Assembly (NCBI RefSeq): GCF_000526995.1
Contig: NZ_AZUI01000001.1
Span: forward strand, 744,001 to 808,000
DNA: 64,000 nt
Origin: Lacrimispora indolis DSM 755
GTDB taxonomy: Bacteria; Bacillota; Clostridia; Lachnospirales; Lachnospiraceae
Direction of reading: 5' to 3'
The stretch's first letter is position 1. Every line of letters begins with the position of its first letter. The translations under genes were made by a program, and so were the position numbers. The notes under the pieces were generated by a model. It searched no databases, had not been told where the DNA came from, and saw only the letters and a program-made list of their open reading frames with translations. Shown here in pieces: positions 61,406 through 64,000 of the stretch.

Positions 61406-61882
61406 TTAAAAATTAAATTCATTTTCCCAATTAAATTCTCCTGATTCCTCTAAACTTTCAGGCCAATGGCAGCACCAATCCGGCACGCCGGGCTTTTCAA
61501 CTCTGTCAAGGCTTGGTGTGTACGGCTTTATATCAAGCACAGGGGTTCCGTCATTGGCATCAATATAAGCAATCTGAATGATGCCTTTTGAGAAGTCGGT
61601 ATAAAGGACCTGTGCCGCAGTTAACGCAATAGGATTGGGGCGAACCGGTGACCTGGTGGCAAATACTCCCATGACAGACGGAGCTTTTTTATAAGGCTGG
61701 GGCGTTTCCAGAGTACTTCTTGCTTCCCCGCTGCTAAAATCACTGAACCACCAGATCACATTGATATGGCTGAATCCGTCCAGTGCCTGCAGCCCGGGAA
61801 TAAACTTTGGTTCCAGTTCAATAAACATTCCTTCATGGTTCACGTTGATTTTGCCGATAGGGCTTACCTTAAAATTCTGCAT
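61406..61882 (-). CDS. trmO: tRNA (N6-threonylcarbamoyl-A37) methyltransferase TrmO (TsaA/YaeB family)
   Basis: A 158-residue single TsaA-like beta-barrel enzyme, which methylates t6A37 in tRNA(Thr) using SAM. The diagnostic blocks are GFSHINVIWWF (about 36-46), FATRSPVRPNPIALTAAQVL (about 75-94) and the C-terminal ANDGTPVLDIKPYTPSLD. The E. coli protein is longer at its C-terminus; short forms are usual in Firmicutes. GGAGGTATG precedes the ATG. It is upstream of the cytidylate-kinase-like gene with 255 bases between them. Confidence 0.88.
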   Translation of the reverse strand: MQNFKVSPIGKINVNHEGMFIELEPKFIPGLQALDGFSHINVIWWFSDFSSGEARSTLETPQPYKKAPSVMGVFATRSPVRPNPIALTAAQVLYTDFSKGIIQIAYIDANDGTPVLDIKPYTPSLDRVEKPGVPDWCCHWPESLEESGEFNWENEFNF

Positions 61883-61999
61883 AATTCATACCTCCATATT
61901 ATTATTAATTCACCTGCAAATCCAGTGTAGACCCTCACACCATGTGAGAGTCAATAATAAAAAGGTATCTTCCGCACTCTCAAGCCCCTGAAGATTTCG

Positions 62000-62863
62000 T
62001 TAATTTCCAGACAAAATTCTTGCAAGTTCACTGTCTTTATTCAAAATAATTGTCTTATTGGTACCCTTTAATGAAGCCTTTAAAGCATCCAGTGAGCGGA
62101 CGTAGTTGTAAAAATCCGCTTTGGACTCATCATTATATGCGTTGCTAAGAATCTGCATATACTGTGCTTCTCCTTCTGCCTTAATCATTTCTGCTTCTGC
62201 TTCCGCCTTTGCTACAGTCTCTTTTGTTGTTTTATCCGTTTCGTTATGGATCAGAGAAGACTGATAATCCCCGTCTGCTGTATACTGAGCTGCAATATTA
62301 TTCCTTTCAGAGATCATACGTTGGTATACAGACTCTTTATTGGAATCTGGCAGATCCAGCTTTTTTGTTTCTACAGCAAGGATGTGAATTCCATAAGAGT
62401 CCATGGAAGTTCCTATATTGTTTGTAATTGCATTTGCAAGTTCTCCGGCCCTGCCTGAAATAATATCTTCCTGACTGGTTGCAGACATAACCGTTTTAAT
62501 GGAATTATATACAACATTGTCAAGCCTTACCTCGGCCTTTTCAATGCTTGCATTTAACGAAGATAAATATTTAACCGGATCTGTGATTTCCCAGATCACG
62601 AAGGAGTCAACATTCATCACTTTTTTATCCCTGGTCGTAACATCACTGGGAATGAGATCATAGATCATTTTTTTTCTTGGAATCCTCTGTGTACTTTGAA
62701 CAAAAGGAGTTTTAAAAGACAGACCGGCGGTATTCTCCACACGCATAACCTTACCAAACTGCTTGATTAATGTGTATTCGTCTGCCTTTGTGACAACAAG
62801 GGAATTGAAACCTATAAATAGTAAAAGCAGAATAATAACTGCATATTTTATTTTTTTAACCAT
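62000..62863 (-). CDS. hflC: HflC, SPFH-domain membrane protease regulator
   Basis: A 287-residue SPFH (band 7) protein anchored by one N-terminal membrane segment (about 5-25) with the rest outside. VTKADEYTLIKQFGKVMRVE, KKVMNVDSFVIWEITDPVKY and the helical AKAEAEAEMIKAEGEAQYMQ (about 218-237) are typical. HflC and HflK form a ring around FtsH that limits its proteolysis. It starts one base into the hflK stop (TAATG). Confidence 0.92.
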   Translation of the reverse strand: MVKKIKYAVIILLLLFIGFNSLVVTKADEYTLIKQFGKVMRVENTAGLSFKTPFVQSTQRIPRKKMIYDLIPSDVTTRDKKVMNVDSFVIWEITDPVKYLSSLNASIEKAEVRLDNVVYNSIKTVMSATSQEDIISGRAGELANAITNNIGTSMDSYGIHILAVETKKLDLPDSNKESVYQRMISERNNIAAQYTADGDYQSSLIHNETDKTTKETVAKAEAEAEMIKAEGEAQYMQILSNAYNDESKADFYNYVRSLDALKASLKGTNKTIILNKDSELARILSGN

Positions 62864-63861
62864 TATTCTTCTTCTCCTTTCTCACTGCTCACAAAGGGTT
62901 CTAAGGGAAGGACTTTTTGTGTTTCATCTGATCCGTCGATAATAACCTTCAAAGAAGGCAGAATATTTTCCATGGTCTCGTAAAACATTCTCTTTTTTGT
63001 AATCAATGGGTACTTTATATATTCCTCGTACATATCGTTAAATCTTGATACCTGACCTTCTGCTTCACTAATTCTTTGCTGCTTGTAGGCTTCCGCATCC
63101 TTTTTTGCTTTATCTGCTCTGGCATTTGCTGCCGGGAGCTGCTCGGACTGATATTTTTTTGCTTCGTTGATCTTCGTATCCATACTCTGCTTTGCATCTT
63201 CCACTGCCTTAAATGCATTGCTGACTTCCTTTGTAGGCGGTTCTGAGTCCTGTATGGTTACGTTATTAATACCGATGCCAATATCTTCTTTTTCCAACCG
63301 TTCAGAAAGAAGCTGTTTTACTTTTGCTTGTATTTCAGCTTTTCCCGTGGTGATCACCTCATCTACATTATAGATACCAACGGTATCTCTGATATAAGAC
63401 TGGGAAAGATTTTTTAAGATATCCACAGCATTGTCACGGTAAATATACGCTCTGACCGGATCAACCACCTGATATTCTATATAGAAGTCAACATTAACAA
63501 AATTAAAATCTTTTGTGATCATTTCGGATTCACTGATGGTTGATTGATTTTCTTCGTCATAGCCGATCCTCATGCCTTTGATTTCTTTTGACATCTTGTA
63601 AACTGTCTGTATAAATGGAATCTTAAAATGAGGTCCCGTCTTTGTCACGCTGACAGGGGTACCAAAGGTACATACTACAGCAACCTTATCCTCGGTCAAC
63701 GTATAAAAGCTGTTGGAAAATAAGAAAGCAGCCAGTACCACTCCTATCATAAGGTATATGCCTCTTAAAATCATCTTTATCTGCTTTTTTCTTGGAAGTT
63801 TTTCGAAATTTTCCGGTTTTCGATTGCTCGAATCCTCTTGGCCTCCAAATCTTTTATCCAT
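62863..63861 (-). CDS. hflK: HflK, SPFH-domain membrane protease regulator
   Basis: A 332-residue partner of HflC. A basic head (about 1-30) precedes one membrane segment (about 33-52), the SPFH domain (TEDKVAVVCTFGTPVSVTKT, VQDSEPPTKEV-type IQDSEPPTKEVSNAFKAVED) and a long helical region rich in Lys and Ala (KYQSEQLPAANARADKAKKD). AAAGGAG precedes the ATG. The order hflK-hflC is normal. ftsH is not in the window. Confidence 0.93.
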   Translation of the reverse strand: MDKRFGGQEDSSNRKPENFEKLPRKKQIKMILRGIYLMIGVVLAAFLFSNSFYTLTEDKVAVVCTFGTPVSVTKTGPHFKIPFIQTVYKMSKEIKGMRIGYDEENQSTISESEMITKDFNFVNVDFYIEYQVVDPVRAYIYRDNAVDILKNLSQSYIRDTVGIYNVDEVITTGKAEIQAKVKQLLSERLEKEDIGIGINNVTIQDSEPPTKEVSNAFKAVEDAKQSMDTKINEAKKYQSEQLPAANARADKAKKDAEAYKQQRISEAEGQVSRFNDMYEEYIKYPLITKKRMFYETMENILPSLKVIIDGSDETQKVLPLEPFVSSEKGEEE

Positions 63862-64000
63862 ACATTTCTCCTTTCTTTCTGACGGCAGCTTTTTATCTTA
63901 GGGATACTTGTAACAATGGCTTTTCTTTACTATTTTATTTCTGCCTGCTTTCCTGGTCTGACTTCATGTACAAAGCCATGGCGAATCTTCATTCGCTCTT

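Noticed and set aside
61926..61952. Hairpin CTCACA/TGTGAG between hflC and trmO
   Set aside because: The stem is short and no T-run follows, so it is not called as a terminator.
63900..64000. Possible end of another minus-strand gene before hflK (frame ending MALYMKSDQESRQK)
   Set aside because: A stop lies just ahead of the ATG in that frame and too few bases remain before the window edge to judge.
1..64000. CRISPR array, prophage or IS element
   Set aside because: No regularly spaced direct repeats, phage structural genes, transposase or integrase sequence was seen on either strand.

Overview
The window looks like chromosome from a mid-GC, spore-forming anaerobic Clostridia, most likely Lachnospiraceae of the Lacrimispora/[Clostridium] saccharolyticum type. 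Evidence: GGAGG ribosome-binding sites, TTGACA/TATAAT promoters, a Rex repressor, iron-sulfur L-serine dehydratase in two subunits, a DUF5688 protein, a LysM-GH18 spore-type protein, TRAP and CUT1 sugar transporters with YesM/YesN-type two-component systems, and an anaerobic CbiK chelatase. Most genes lie on the minus strand. The species is an inference; no rRNA or marker gene is present to fix it.

Layout. 1-3.7 kb: a sugar-phosphorolysis cluster on the minus strand (GH94 phosphorylase, cupin, YesM-type kinase cut by the left edge). 3.8-6.3 kb: PHP phosphatase and L-serine dehydratase sdaAB-sdaAA on the plus strand. 6.3-10 kb: YcxB-like membrane protein and a complete TRAP transporter (dctP-dctQ-dctM). 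10.2-15.2 kb: argH, then a GtrA/YfhO membrane pair with its own promoter. 15.2-22 kb: CbiK-ApbE, iron alcohol dehydrogenase, LysR, Rex, QueA and a membrane-anchored hypothetical protein. 22.16-27.2 kb: a tRNA-Arg(CCG) followed by about 5 kb of sparse, AT-rich accessory DNA. It holds at least three decayed genes, an 85-residue protein, a translationally coupled pair of very short genes, an APH-type kinase and a LysM-GH18 protein. 27.2-35.3 kb: DUF5688, a two-part ThrE exporter, FeoA-FeoB behind a Fur-like site, UvrB behind a LexA-like box, and a threonine aldolase. 35.3-38.8 kb: the ftsE-ftsX-[M23]-ctpA cell-wall locus, in which the EnvC-like M23 gene is a wreck. 38.9-43.8 kb: CdaR-like regulator, MsmX-type ATPase, methyltransferase, CvfB and acyl-ACP thioesterase.

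43.9-53.9 kb is a self-contained glycan locus bracketed by two nearly identical tRNA-Gln(CTG) genes. On the minus strand it reads solute-binding protein, two permeases, GH2. Divergent on the plus strand it reads YesM kinase, YesN regulator, GH105. The permeases have no ATPase of their own, and the MsmX-type ATPase at 40.1-41.2 kb is the obvious candidate to power them. The enzymes suggest uptake and trimming of short uronic-acid-containing oligosaccharides such as pectin fragments.

53.9-64 kb is mostly housekeeping: an ECF sigma factor with an RsgI-like anti-sigma, a CDF metal exporter, TruA, VanZ, an aminotransferase, an L,D-transpeptidase, a cytidylate-kinase-like protein, TrmO and HflK-HflC.

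No CRISPR array, prophage, IS transposase or biosynthetic cluster was seen. The most informative observations are the decayed M23 gene in the ftsEX locus, two dispersed families of short hairpin repeats (one with compensatory base changes and possible 10-bp flanking duplications), the tRNA-Gln-bracketed glycan island, and the tRNA-Arg-linked gene graveyard.
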